Source of the DNA: CAYWWY01 sp964462525
GTDB taxonomy: Bacteria > Thermotogota > Thermotogae > MWEM01
Direction of reading: 5' to 3'
Length of the DNA stretch: 64,000 bases
Assembly: GCA_964462525.1 (NCBI GenBank)
Contig: CAYWWY010000001.1
Location: 186,001 to 250,000 of the forward strand
The number at the start of each line of letters is the position of its first letter. The first letter of the stretch is position 1. The notes under the pieces are model-generated. The model was given only the letters and a program-made list of their open reading frames with translations, had not been told where the DNA came from and searched no databases. The position numbers were made by a program, and so were the translations under genes. Below, one piece after another: positions 25,423 through 33,864 of this stretch.

Positions 25423-26397
25423 TCAATTCATCCGTTCAATGGCAATATGATCCATAGTTTGGTTGATTTCTTCCACTGGAGGCATCTCTTTTTTGATCCT
25501 GTGAGTCTTTGCAAGCGCTGAAGCCATTCCAAAATGAGCCATTTTGAGATAGTCCAAAGCTTCCGTTTGCTTTCTTTTTAAATAGTAATAGATCATACCT
25601 GCCATAAAAGCATCCCCAGTCCCCAATAAATGCGAGAAGTCAACTTCCTCGTCTCGAATCGAAAAAACCCAATTTCCTTCCCTGGTTACAATAACATCTT
25701 GAAGGGTTTTATAGGAAATAACAACCAACTGAGCGCCTCTTCGAATGAGTTCTTTTCCTGCGTCAAAATAGTCGTCCAAACACTCCACATGCTGACCGAG
25801 GATTTTTTGATCACTACGCATGTCCGGACGTACTACCATGGGGCATGCTTGCATACTTGATTGCGTAAGTAGTTTTCCCCGGGCTTCCATGAATACGGAG
25901 TTATTCCTCTCTTGAGCAATTTGTGAGAGGGTGCCATAAATATTGAGAGGAATGCCCAAAGGCACTGAACCAGAAATCAAGATAAGGTTGGAATGGGAAC
26001 AGAACGAATGATACCTTTTGAGAAAATGCTGAAGATCATCTTCAGAAACTTGAGGGCCAGGAGCATTTATCTCAGTGATCGTATGTTTTTCCTCATCAAA
26101 AATGGATATGTTTTCCCGACTTTCTTCTTCCATATGAACAAAGTTGACTGTAATGGATCGATATCTCTTCCGCAGTTCTTCCGAGATAACCCGGCCGATA
26201 TACCCTCCGATAAATCCCATCGCAGTAGAAGGAATCCCCAAACTCGCAAGCATCATCGAAACATTGATTCCTTTCCCACCAGGATCCATATTGATCTTAT
26301 CTCGATCATAAATCCGGTGCAAGCTGTTCGCACAGAAATTTTGTATGATGAACTCTCGATCCAGCGCAGGATTAAGGGTTACTGTGCCAACAATCAT
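25423..26397 (-). CDS. PfkB-family sugar kinase, 1-phosphofructokinase type
   Basis: 324 residues. TLNPALDREFII, DPGGKGINVSMMLASLG, GFIGGYIG, SGSVPLGIP and the catalytic GTGDAFMAGM define the FruK/LacC subgroup of the ribokinase family, which phosphorylates fructose-1-phosphate or tagatose-6-phosphate. No PTS or fructose operon genes are nearby, so the substrate is uncertain. It lies 13 nt after the FtsA-like gene. Confidence 0.85.
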   Translation of the reverse strand: MIVGTVTLNPALDREFIIQNFCANSLHRIYDRDKINMDPGGKGINVSMMLASLGIPSTAMGFIGGYIGRVISEELRKRYRSITVNFVHMEEESRENISIFDEEKHTITEINAPGPQVSEDDLQHFLKRYHSFCSHSNLILISGSVPLGIPLNIYGTLSQIAQERNNSVFMEARGKLLTQSSMQACPMVVRPDMRSDQKILGQHVECLDDYFDAGKELIRRGAQLVVISYKTLQDVIVTREGNWVFSIRDEEVDFSHLLGTGDAFMAGMIYYYLKRKQTEALDYLKMAHFGMASALAKTHRIKKEMPPVEEINQTMDHIAIERMN

Positions 26398-26410
26398 TTT
26401 TTCTCCCTCC

Positions 26411-28552
26411 TTATTTCTGCAAATCGATCTCTACTTCATCCCCTTCGCATAAAGGATCCAAGAATGCCGCGTTCTTCCCATTTAGACGGAGAGAATACCC
26501 TCGTAGGTTGCTCACATCAAGCCTCATTAATGGGAAAATATCCACAATCTTTGCAGTACCTTCGATCGATTCGATAAACACATTCGATCCTTCGTACAGG
26601 GTGCTGTCCAATGTTCCTGGGGTATCATCGATCGTGATTTGGTAGGAGGTGACAGGGATTTTCGTTTCCTTTCCGTTCACCATGCACGTACAATATCTGA
26701 TTCCGAAGTCTTTAAGGAGCATCCGAACGGTAGGCATCTTCTCCCGGGTTTTTGTGGTTATTACGGACCCCTCTACAAGGGGGGAGTTTGGATTAAGGGG
26801 GATCGCATCTTGGGAAGGGAGAATTTGGTGGCATTCTGTTTCTTTCCACAACACCGCTTTTGGCATGCCATTCATCAGTAAACTGACATACTCTTTATGC
26901 TGTAGGTTCAAGTGATCGAGAACATCTTGTAGGTTCACTTGACGTGAAAACTGGATTTTGTCTTTGTCTTGTACCTCGACATCTCCGTGTACTTCATTAT
27001 CGTTTAAAAAGACCCGCGGCCAGATTTCATATACTGATCCGTTGACTAAAACCGGAATTTTATCAATAAACGAAGACAAGAATACGGTTGGGGTATGACC
27101 TTCTTCTCCCGGCTCAAATTGAATGATATCGCCATGTGATAGCCTTGTCCGAGTATTCGCTTCCTCTCCGTTTACTTGAATCTTGCCCGCTCGGCCTATT
27201 GTTCCTCGAACAAATTGCAGCGAACCGTTGACTTCAAAGGCAATGGCCGGGCCTGGTTTTCCGATAATATCTTCCACACGATATCCCATTTGAAGAAGGG
27301 CTTGCATGACTGTATTCTTCCCGTCAATCGCCATTAAGTCAGTTGGGACACCATTAACGGTTACTCGAACAAAGACACTCCCTGTATGCGTCCCAACGCA
27401 ATTCGCAATTCCAACAGGAGTGATGTATTCGCTTCCTTGCAAAAGATGGTTCGGGTCTATAACTGTAGGCAGATTTTCGACCATCTTCAATGCTACGCGG
27501 CTTTGGGGAAGACCCAACTTTTCGGCAATCAGTTCAGAAAAACCTTTGACTTTCGCTCCTCCACCTACAATCAAAACGGCGGATGGTGGCTTTCCATTAA
27601 GGTTCAAAATTTCTGATGTAATTTTTGATGTGATTTCTTCCAATACCGGCATAACCATCTTTGTCCATTCTTCTTGATTGATTGTGACAGAACTATCTAA
27701 GATATCGGAAACTACGATCTCCGAAACCAAAGGATCTTTGCTCATTTCCCTTTTTACCTGTTCTGCTGTTTGAAAATCGAGTAAGTATTGCTCACATAAA
27801 CGCTCTGAAATCTCGTCACCCGCCAACGGAACCATCCCGTAAGCAATAATCGTCCCGTCTCTTGAAATCGCAATGTCGCTCGTTCCTGCACCGACGTCAA
27901 CTAAAGCGATGTTCAGTTTTCTTAGGTCTGTGGGAACCACCAAACTCATTGCTGCAATCGGTTCTAGCGTGATATGCCTCGGTGTAAGGGTCGTTTTTTC
28001 TAAAACATTCATCATCGCATTGACAATGTACGCTGGAAGAAACGCGGCGATCACCTTAACGGACGCTTCTTTTCCCCTTTGACCTTCGAGATTCCTTATC
28101 CACTCTCCATCAAGAGAATAGTAAAGAACGGAATATCCCACACAGTACATCTCGTGGTTTTGAACATCAAGTTTATCTATGGACTCACTAATCGCGTTCA
28201 TTTCCAACATCCGAACAGAGTCGGAAGAGATCGCATGATCACTTGATACATCCAAACGGGCTTCTCCGAGAGAAGTTTTCAAAAACCGTCCAGCCATTGC
28301 AACGGAAACCGAATGAAGCGGAAACTTGCTTTGCGATTGGAGGTGATCGGTCACCACGCGTACGATTCGGCTTACCTTCTGAACATCATGAATCGCGCCA
28401 TCAAGCATGGCTCTTTCCTCATGTTCCATCACAGCCACAGAAAGAATTTCTATGGATTCTTCCCGTTTGGCAACAATCAACCCTTTTACACAACGTGTGC
28501 CAATATCGAGAGAATAGATGATATTTTCTGTACTGTTTTCCTTTTCGATCAA
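26411..28552 (-). CDS. FtsA/PilM-like actin-fold ATPase with C-terminal beta-grasp-like extension
   Basis: 713 residues from TTG 28552. Residues ~12-400 are an FtsA-like actin fold (YSLDIGTRCVKGLIVAKR phosphate-1 loop, SHS2-like insert, LVDVGAGTSDIAI phosphate-2, LIVGGGAKVKGF adenosine motif). The last ~310 residues hold several ThiS/ubiquitin-like segments (VNGVPTDLMAIDGKNTVMQAL, KIQVNGEEAN ... LSHGDIIQF). The family occurs in clostridia beside the canonical FtsA; its role in division or envelope organisation is unproven. An in-frame extension to 28813 is rejected because a TATAAT promoter (28596-28601) lies inside it and AGGAG precedes the TTG. First gene of the long minus-strand run. Confidence 0.8.
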   Translation of the reverse strand: MIEKENSTENIIYSLDIGTRCVKGLIVAKREESIEILSVAVMEHEERAMLDGAIHDVQKVSRIVRVVTDHLQSQSKFPLHSVSVAMAGRFLKTSLGEARLDVSSDHAISSDSVRMLEMNAISESIDKLDVQNHEMYCVGYSVLYYSLDGEWIRNLEGQRGKEASVKVIAAFLPAYIVNAMMNVLEKTTLTPRHITLEPIAAMSLVVPTDLRKLNIALVDVGAGTSDIAISRDGTIIAYGMVPLAGDEISERLCEQYLLDFQTAEQVKREMSKDPLVSEIVVSDILDSSVTINQEEWTKMVMPVLEEITSKITSEILNLNGKPPSAVLIVGGGAKVKGFSELIAEKLGLPQSRVALKMVENLPTVIDPNHLLQGSEYITPVGIANCVGTHTGSVFVRVTVNGVPTDLMAIDGKNTVMQALLQMGYRVEDIIGKPGPAIAFEVNGSLQFVRGTIGRAGKIQVNGEEANTRTRLSHGDIIQFEPGEEGHTPTVFLSSFIDKIPVLVNGSVYEIWPRVFLNDNEVHGDVEVQDKDKIQFSRQVNLQDVLDHLNLQHKEYVSLLMNGMPKAVLWKETECHQILPSQDAIPLNPNSPLVEGSVITTKTREKMPTVRMLLKDFGIRYCTCMVNGKETKIPVTSYQITIDDTPGTLDSTLYEGSNVFIESIEGTAKIVDIFPLMRLDVSNLRGYSLRLNGKNAAFLDPLCEGDEVEIDLQK

Positions 28553-28595
28553 AACCACTCCTCGCTCAGAAAGAGTTATCCTCTTCACTGCATGT

Positions 28596-28604
28596 ATTAT
28601 ATCA
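28596..28604 (-). promoter_or_regulatory. Promoter of the FtsA-like gene and downstream operon
   Basis: Minus strand TGATATAAT, an extended -10, about 45 nt before the TTG start. A poor T-rich -35 lies 17 nt upstream. It is the only clear promoter found upstream of the fourteen-gene minus-strand run. Confidence 0.6.
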
Positions 28605-28762
28605 CGATTTTCGTTCTCAAAAAACGGCCCTAAAGGAATTGTTTTCCCCCAATCACCCGTTTTGATTTCTTCTCTGATCGGGGCATATCGGAACCATGCG
28701 AAATCTACGGAAGGCATGCGAATTCGAAGCGCCGCATACATGGAGAACTGATCTAGAATTCG

Positions 28763-28771
28763 TGGTATAAT
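28763..28771 (+). promoter_or_regulatory. Promoter of the PP-loop gene (extended -10)
   Basis: TGGTATAAT 30 nt before the TTG start at 28801; divergent to the FtsA-like promoter 160 bp away. Confidence 0.6.
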
Positions 28772-28800
28772 CTGGTCAAAACAGGGAAGGACCGGTACAA

Positions 28801-29793
28801 TTGAACGAAACAATCCATTCCATTATTACAGAAATCCGATCTATTGATGCTCCCAGACCCGTATATATTGCTTTCTCAGGGGGAATGGATTCGACAGTCG
28901 CCGCGAGTATTGCCGTCGAAGCCCTGGGAAAATCCCAAGTTATCCTGGTGCATGTTTCATTTGGCGAGTATGCCTATAGCCAGACGCAGAGCAACGTTTT
29001 GTTTGTTGCAAAGCGTCTTGGATGCGAGCTGGTATGGGTGAAGGGAAAATCGAAACAGGAGCAAGTATTGAGATATGGGCCTTCATGCAATCTCTGCACA
29101 AAACGGGTGAAACTGGCCGGAGTACGTTCGGTAAAACCTTTTGAAGCTATTTTGATTTCTGGCGCAAATCAGAGTGATAGCTGGGGTACATATGGAAAAA
29201 AAAGGATGTTGGACACATATTCCCCTTTATTCGAGCTCGATAAACCCATGATTAAGCAGATGCTTGATCATTATGGGATTCCACTCGATCGAGTTCGCGC
29301 CGGTGAGTCAGAACACCGTGAGGGATGCACACTCAAACACTTGATGAAGATGCTCGCAGCGCCTGCGTATCATGGCTCAGCCGTATCGGAATCCAATGAA
29401 ACCCTTCTTGGGATATTGCGCGAGAAAAAATTCCAGGCTTCCCTTGCAAACGTGAAAGTAATTGGTCCATTAAGCAGAAATATTGCTTTGGTGAATGTCC
29501 TTCCAACCCCAGATTCGTTAGTACGAGAGGAAATCTGCGAAAAAATCATGTCTATCAATACCATTGATGAAGCACATTGGTTGGATACACCCATCCATCT
29601 TGAAGTGATCGCCAACCCCAGTGTTGTTCGGACCAAAGAAGCAAGATATTGGTTAGAAAAAGGGAAATTCGCTCCGGAATTTGCAGTCCCTGTTCGTTGC
29701 AGTTGGCGAGAATCAAAAAACACAAAACTCAGGACCTATCAAGTTGTCGGTTTTAAAAAGCAGTATTCAGAAGGGAATGAGATCATCATGTGA
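28801..29793 (+). CDS. LarE-like PP-loop ATPase / sulfurtransferase-type protein
   Basis: 330 residues. N-terminal adenine-nucleotide alpha-hydrolase fold with the PP-loop FSGGMDST (S26-D30) and CNLCTKR (C96, C99). The C-terminal half, with LVREEICEKIMS and LRTYQVVGFKKQ, recalls the LarE/NifB-associated ATP-pyrophosphatase group, which adenylates a substrate and may donate sulfur. No larB/larC neighbours, so the product is not known. TTG 28801 has GGAAGG upstream and an extended -10 promoter 30 nt away. It overlaps the following gene's region by a few bases. Confidence 0.65.
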   Translation: MNETIHSIITEIRSIDAPRPVYIAFSGGMDSTVAASIAVEALGKSQVILVHVSFGEYAYSQTQSNVLFVAKRLGCELVWVKGKSKQEQVLRYGPSCNLCTKRVKLAGVRSVKPFEAILISGANQSDSWGTYGKKRMLDTYSPLFELDKPMIKQMLDHYGIPLDRVRAGESEHREGCTLKHLMKMLAAPAYHGSAVSESNETLLGILREKKFQASLANVKVIGPLSRNIALVNVLPTPDSLVREEICEKIMSINTIDEAHWLDTPIHLEVIANPSVVRTKEARYWLEKGKFAPEFAVPVRCSWRESKNTKLRTYQVVGFKKQYSEGNEIIM

Positions 29794-29807
29794 GAGGAGG
29801 GGGTAAG

Positions 29808-30326
29808 ATGATCCTTAGGTATTTGGATGCTTATCCGAAAATCCATCCATCCGTTTTTATTGCGCCCAATGCGACAATCATCGGAGATGTGACACTGGAA
29901 GAAGGGGTAAGTGTTTGGTACGGCGCAGTACTAAGGGGTGACATGGCTCCTATCTATATTGGGAAATCCAGCAACATCCAAGACAACGCAACGATTCATA
30001 CTTCTGAGAACCATCCCGTTTGGATTGGAAAGGAAGTAACTGTCGGACACAACGCAGTTATCCATGGATGCAAGATTGATGACCATTCTTTGATTGGGAT
30101 TGGCGCAGTCATTCTCGATGGAGCAATCATCCAAAAAGGAACTGTTATCGCTGCGTCTTCCCTTGTAAAGGAAAGAGAATCATTTGACGAAGATAGTCTT
30201 GTTGCCGGAGTTCCTGCTGTACAGAAAAAAAGGCTAGATCCAAAGTTTCGAGAATCTCGTACACTCCACGCGAATGTGTACGTTGAAATGGGCAATCAGC
30301 ATAAGGAGTTAGTTCGTGAACATTGA
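29808..30326 (+). CDS. Gamma-class carbonic anhydrase-like hexapeptide protein
   Basis: 172 residues of left-handed beta-helix repeats (FIAPNATIIGDVTLEEGVSV, VLRGDMAPIYIGKSSNIQDN). The three putative zinc histidines are visible in ATIHTSE and TVGHNAVIHGC. Same group as YrdA/CaiE. It may hydrate CO2, but many members have no proven activity. ATG 29808 follows GGAGGGGG; an in-frame GTG at 29790 is less likely. It overlaps the next gene by 11 nt. Confidence 0.9.
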   Translation: MILRYLDAYPKIHPSVFIAPNATIIGDVTLEEGVSVWYGAVLRGDMAPIYIGKSSNIQDNATIHTSENHPVWIGKEVTVGHNAVIHGCKIDDHSLIGIGAVILDGAIIQKGTVIAASSLVKERESFDEDSLVAGVPAVQKKRLDPKFRESRTLHANVYVEMGNQHKELVREH

Positions 30327-31095
30327 CCGTTTGAGACCCGATACCAAAATCGGCTCGCCTATATCAGCTCCCATTTTCAGAAAAGCGGGGGAGAAAGCGG
30401 TATTGCTGATCCATGGATATACGGGATCTCCTCACGATATGTGTTTTCTTGCCGATTACCTGAATACGAAAGGAATGACTGTGCATGTGCCCCGATTACC
30501 CGGGCACGGTACCAATTCCACCGACTTTGACCAATCAAACTGGAATCAATGGTTGCGCGCATCAATCGATTCCTATATCCACCTTTTAACAGATTATCAA
30601 AATCCAATGATTTGTGGACTGTCAATGGGAGGGTTATTGGCCGTCATTCTTGCTTCCATATTCCAACCGCCAAAAATCGTTTTGGCTGCTCCCGCGTTTG
30701 GAGTGAAAAGCAAAATCCTTGGATTAACCCCAATTCTTAAATGGATCGTTCCAAATCGCAAAAGGGATGAAGGGCGTATTCCCATTTTCCCAGACAATCC
30801 TGACTTGGAACACCTGTCCAAAGAATATTGGAGCACAGATAATCTGAAAAAACTATCGGATCTCGAGCGGATACGGAGAATAGCAATTCGCAGATTGCCA
30901 AAGGTTCGATCGGAAACACTAACGATTCTCTCAAAAAAGGACCGAACAGTTTCATTAAAGACCTCTGATATAATCGAACATAAGATTGGCGCATCCCGAA
31001 AACAAACGATCATCCTTGAAAATAGCGCGCACGTTGTTGTAAATGATTGTGAAAGAGAAGAAGTGGCCTGTACAATCGCTCATTGGTTCTCATAA
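30316..31095 (+). CDS. Alpha/beta hydrolase, carboxylesterase type
   Basis: 259 residues. LLIHGYTGSPHDM (oxyanion region), PRLPGHGTN, the nucleophile elbow GLSMGG, an Asp near SKKDRTV and His in NSAHVVVND form the triad seen in Est30-type carboxylesterases and monoacylglycerol lipases. Cytoplasmic; the natural ester is unknown. GTG start at 30316, overlapping the carbonic anhydrase gene. Confidence 0.88.
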   Translation: MNIDRLRPDTKIGSPISAPIFRKAGEKAVLLIHGYTGSPHDMCFLADYLNTKGMTVHVPRLPGHGTNSTDFDQSNWNQWLRASIDSYIHLLTDYQNPMICGLSMGGLLAVILASIFQPPKIVLAAPAFGVKSKILGLTPILKWIVPNRKRDEGRIPIFPDNPDLEHLSKEYWSTDNLKKLSDLERIRRIAIRRLPKVRSETLTILSKKDRTVSLKTSDIIEHKIGASRKQTIILENSAHVVVNDCEREEVACTIAHWFS

Positions 31096-31152
31096 TCCAA
31101 ATCGGTACGCCATAGGAAATTCAGACACTCCCATTCCATGGGTTCCATGGCA

Positions 31153-31161
31153 TGGTATAAT
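31153..31161 (+). promoter_or_regulatory. Promoter of the DHH gene cluster (extended -10)
   Basis: TGGTATAAT, 43 nt before the ATG at 31204. Its position also rules out the longer in-frame start at 31138. Confidence 0.6.
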
Positions 31162-31203
31162 AGAATTCGAAGGGGTTCAAACGCGACGAAAAGGGGAGCA
31201 AAG

Positions 31204-32142
31204 ATGGAACCGAACCAATTTCGCCTTGTAACTCGAAGTGATTTTGATGGGTTGGTTTGCGGAGTTTTACTGAAAGAACTGGATATGATCGAAGATATTC
31301 TGTTTGTGCATCCCAAAGACATGCAAGACGGAAAAATAGCCATTACTTCGCGAGACATTACGACCAATCTTCCCTACGTTAAAGGGGTTTATCTTGCTTT
31401 TGACCATCATTATAGCGAAACACTTCGTGTTTCGGAGCAAAAAAACCACATCATCGATCCTCAAGCGCCTTCTGCCGCCAGGGTTGTGTACAGCTATTTT
31501 GGTGGAAGAGATCGCTTTCCGGGAGTGTCGAATGAAATGATGGAAGCGGTTGACAAATCGGATTCTGCTCAGTTTTCGTTGGATGAAATCCTTCAGCCCA
31601 AAGGTTGGGTATTACTCAATTTTTTAATGGACGCTCGAACAGGTCTAGGACGATTCCGGAATTTCCGGATATCCAATTATTCATTGATGATGAAACTCAT
31701 TGATTCCTGCAAAAAAATGACCATCGGAGAAATCCTTGAAGACCCAGATGTACAAGAACGATCTACCTTGTACTTTTCGCAACAATCCAATTTCAAGAAC
31801 CAAATCCTTCATTGCTCCAAAGAATTAGGTATGGGAAGCCTTATCGTACTTGACCTTCGGAGAGAAGAAACGATTTATGTCGGGAACCGTTTTATGATTT
31901 ACGCCCTTTTTCCAAATTCGAAAATATCCATCCACGTTATTTGGGGATTAAAAAAACAGAACACTGTCTTTGCCGTAGGAAAATCCATACTTGATCGTTC
32001 ATCGACTGTAAACATCGGAGAACTTATGCTTCATTACCAAGGAGGAGGACACTCCAATGCCGGCACTTGTCAAGTCCCAAATGAAGATGCGGATGAACGA
32101 TTAAAAGAGATCGTAGGCAAAATCCTTTCCTATGAAACATAA
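31204..32142 (+). CDS. DHH-family phosphoesterase
   Basis: 312 residues. TRSDFDGLVCGVLL, then the FDHHYSE motif, and GGGHSNAGT of a DHHA1-type domain near the C-terminus place it in the DHH superfamily (exopolyphosphatase, nanoRNase and related metal-dependent enzymes). It is closest in layout to the stand-alone exopolyphosphatase-like group; nucleotide versus polyphosphate substrate cannot be decided. ATG 31204 has GGGGAG upstream. Overlaps the YgjP-like gene by 11 nt. Confidence 0.85.
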   Translation: MEPNQFRLVTRSDFDGLVCGVLLKELDMIEDILFVHPKDMQDGKIAITSRDITTNLPYVKGVYLAFDHHYSETLRVSEQKNHIIDPQAPSAARVVYSYFGGRDRFPGVSNEMMEAVDKSDSAQFSLDEILQPKGWVLLNFLMDARTGLGRFRNFRISNYSLMMKLIDSCKKMTIGEILEDPDVQERSTLYFSQQSNFKNQILHCSKELGMGSLIVLDLRREETIYVGNRFMIYALFPNSKISIHVIWGLKKQNTVFAVGKSILDRSSTVNIGELMLHYQGGGHSNAGTCQVPNEDADERLKEIVGKILSYET

Positions 32143-32677
32143 CGAGTTGTTTCCACAATTTCTGATAGAAGGAACAGTCCGGACGATCCAGGAAATCTCA
32201 GACCCACAAATACCAAGCATGAACTGCCAAATATCAGGTGATACAATCCAAATCATTTGTCATCCCAGATTCCCACGACATCACTATTATCGGAATGCTG
32301 TCAAAGAAATCCGAAAGGTTTTGATCCGGAGCGCGAAAGCTACTATTTTGGATCGTGTTCATAAGGCTTCAATCAAAGTTCAAAAACATCCCCAGAACGT
32401 CTTTATCAAGTTTTATAAATCTCGTTGGGGAAGCTGTACCAATAATGGGGTCCTTCAGATGAATTGGTCTTTGATTATGGCACCCGTGTTTATTATTGAT
32501 TATGTAGCAATCCACGAATTGTGCCACTTAACGCATATGAATCATTCTCCCCATTTTTGGCAGGAAGTGAAACAACATGCGCCCGATTATCCCGAATCAA
32601 GAAGGTGGCTCAAACAGAACGCATCTATGATCTTGAGCTTAGCGAATTGGCTGAATGATGAATCTCGATCAGCCTAA
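32132..32677 (+). CDS. YgjP/SprT-like metallopeptidase (DUF45)
   Basis: 181 residues. The KSRWGSC motif and the zinc site HELCHLTHMNHSPHFW (HExxH plus a third His) are diagnostic of the YgjP-like M48-related family. Predicted cytoplasmic metalloprotease of unknown substrate. Overlaps DHH gene end and the following gene. Confidence 0.9.
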   Translation: MKHNELFPQFLIEGTVRTIQEISDPQIPSMNCQISGDTIQIICHPRFPRHHYYRNAVKEIRKVLIRSAKATILDRVHKASIKVQKHPQNVFIKFYKSRWGSCTNNGVLQMNWSLIMAPVFIIDYVAIHELCHLTHMNHSPHFWQEVKQHAPDYPESRRWLKQNASMILSLANWLNDESRSA

Positions 32678-33356
32678 TGGGGGAAAGCCATTGGATAACG
32701 CAACTTTGTTCCTTGTAGTGTTTGCTACCTTTGGGCTCTTAATCGCCATGGGTTTTTTATTCATTCGCGGAAGCAAGAAGAAAACGGAAAAGCTTTCAAC
32801 CGACGTCAATGAATTTGAGACAAGAGTTCTCGATTTGATCGGACGATTCCAACATATATCAGCGAATCGATTACAAGCTTTAGAAAATCGGATTGCCGAT
32901 TTCCAGAAAGTTTTGAAGGAATCCAATGAAATATACTTGTCTCTTTCATCGCTGGTTTCAGAGAGCAACAAACACATAACCGAATTCGAAAAAAAGATGG
33001 GAATGATACGCGAATTCTCACAGGACAGCAATGGGAAAGCGGCCCCCCTGAATCATGACGAGGGAAATCATGCTGAAGACATTAAACAGAATACCCGTGA
33101 TAAAACCACGAGAAAAAAATCGAGTGTCGAAGAAGAGAAAAAGGAATTTGTCCTTGAACAGTCAAAGAAAGGAGATTCTGGAGAGAGAGAATCGTCTTCT
33201 TTTCCCTCCTTTGATATATCCGAAAGCTCGCTCGAACACCGTATTTTGAATCTTGCTTCTGAAGGCAGCGAACCCGAAGAAATCGCGAAACAATTAAAAA
33301 TCGGAAAAGGAGAGGTTCTTTTGGTACTCGAGCTTTTTCGTCGAAAGACCGACTGA
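32655..33356 (+). CDS. Single-pass membrane protein with coiled coil and C-terminal HTH-like segment (DUF6115-like)
   Basis: Up to 233 residues. One membrane helix near the N-terminus (FLVVFATFGLLIAMGFLFI), a heptad-rich region to about residue 125, a charged low-complexity linker (~125-190), and a short terminal segment, ILNLASEGSEPEEIAKQLK then GKGEVLLVLELFRR, as in DUF6115/SwrB-like proteins. Function unknown. Either ATG 32655 or TTG 32691 (GGGGGAAAG upstream) could start it; the TTG has the better ribosome site. Confidence 0.7.
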   Translation: MMNLDQPNGGKPLDNATLFLVVFATFGLLIAMGFLFIRGSKKKTEKLSTDVNEFETRVLDLIGRFQHISANRLQALENRIADFQKVLKESNEIYLSLSSLVSESNKHITEFEKKMGMIREFSQDSNGKAAPLNHDEGNHAEDIKQNTRDKTTRKKSSVEEEKKEFVLEQSKKGDSGERESSSFPSFDISESSLEHRILNLASEGSEPEEIAKQLKIGKGEVLLVLELFRRKTD

Positions 33357-33362
33357 TTATTT

Positions 33363-33848
33363 ATGCGTAGCATATTACTGGAACGGTCCATGGATTTTTT
33401 CGACATTTTAAAAAAAGATCGGAAGGAATGGATGCATTTCTGGGAAGACTATAAAAGAAGGCTTCCGGGGATTATGATTCCATACTGTGCATTTTATCAT
33501 TTAGACGAGCCAAGAGTGCGTCTCTCCTTGGACCAGTTTTCCCGTCCTTTTTTGGACAGGATTTATCAAAAGAATGAGACCATTCGATTTTGGAAAGCCA
33601 AAGCTGCGAAAGCCCTGTCGCACAGACAGGAAGAACTGAGATTGGTCCAAGAAGACTTCACGATCTACATGATTGGCGCATTAGGCTTGGAGGATAGCGC
33701 CTATTTCCCCAATACGGGCAAATATATCGGGATTATTGATATTGTGTCGGTAATTGCCAATGAACGCATCGAAGAGCTTCCAAGCATCGCAATCGGTATT
33801 GCGAAGGGAATTAGGTCATCGATTGATCGGGAAGAAAAGGCAACTTAG
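33363..33848 (+). CDS. Unrecognised cytoplasmic protein in the glycolytic operon
   Basis: 161 residues (152 if it starts at ATG 33390). No signal peptide or membrane segment. The N-terminal half is rich in aromatic and charged residues (FFDILKKDRKEWMHFW), the middle looks helical, and the end has an IGIIDIVSVIANERIEELPS segment. I recognise no family. Codon use matches the neighbours and the frame fills the space between the DUF6115-like gene (6 nt) and pfkA (16 nt), so it is probably real. Confidence 0.65.
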   Translation: MRSILLERSMDFFDILKKDRKEWMHFWEDYKRRLPGIMIPYCAFYHLDEPRVRLSLDQFSRPFLDRIYQKNETIRFWKAKAAKALSHRQEELRLVQEDFTIYMIGALGLEDSAYFPNTGKYIGIIDIVSVIANERIEELPSIAIGIAKGIRSSIDREEKAT

Positions 33849-33864
33849 TCAAGGGGGAGAGCCA

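Noticed and set aside
28553..28813. 87-residue N-terminal extension of the FtsA-like protein
   Set aside because: Contains the gene's own TATAAT promoter and would overlap the divergent gene; no homology to FtsA.
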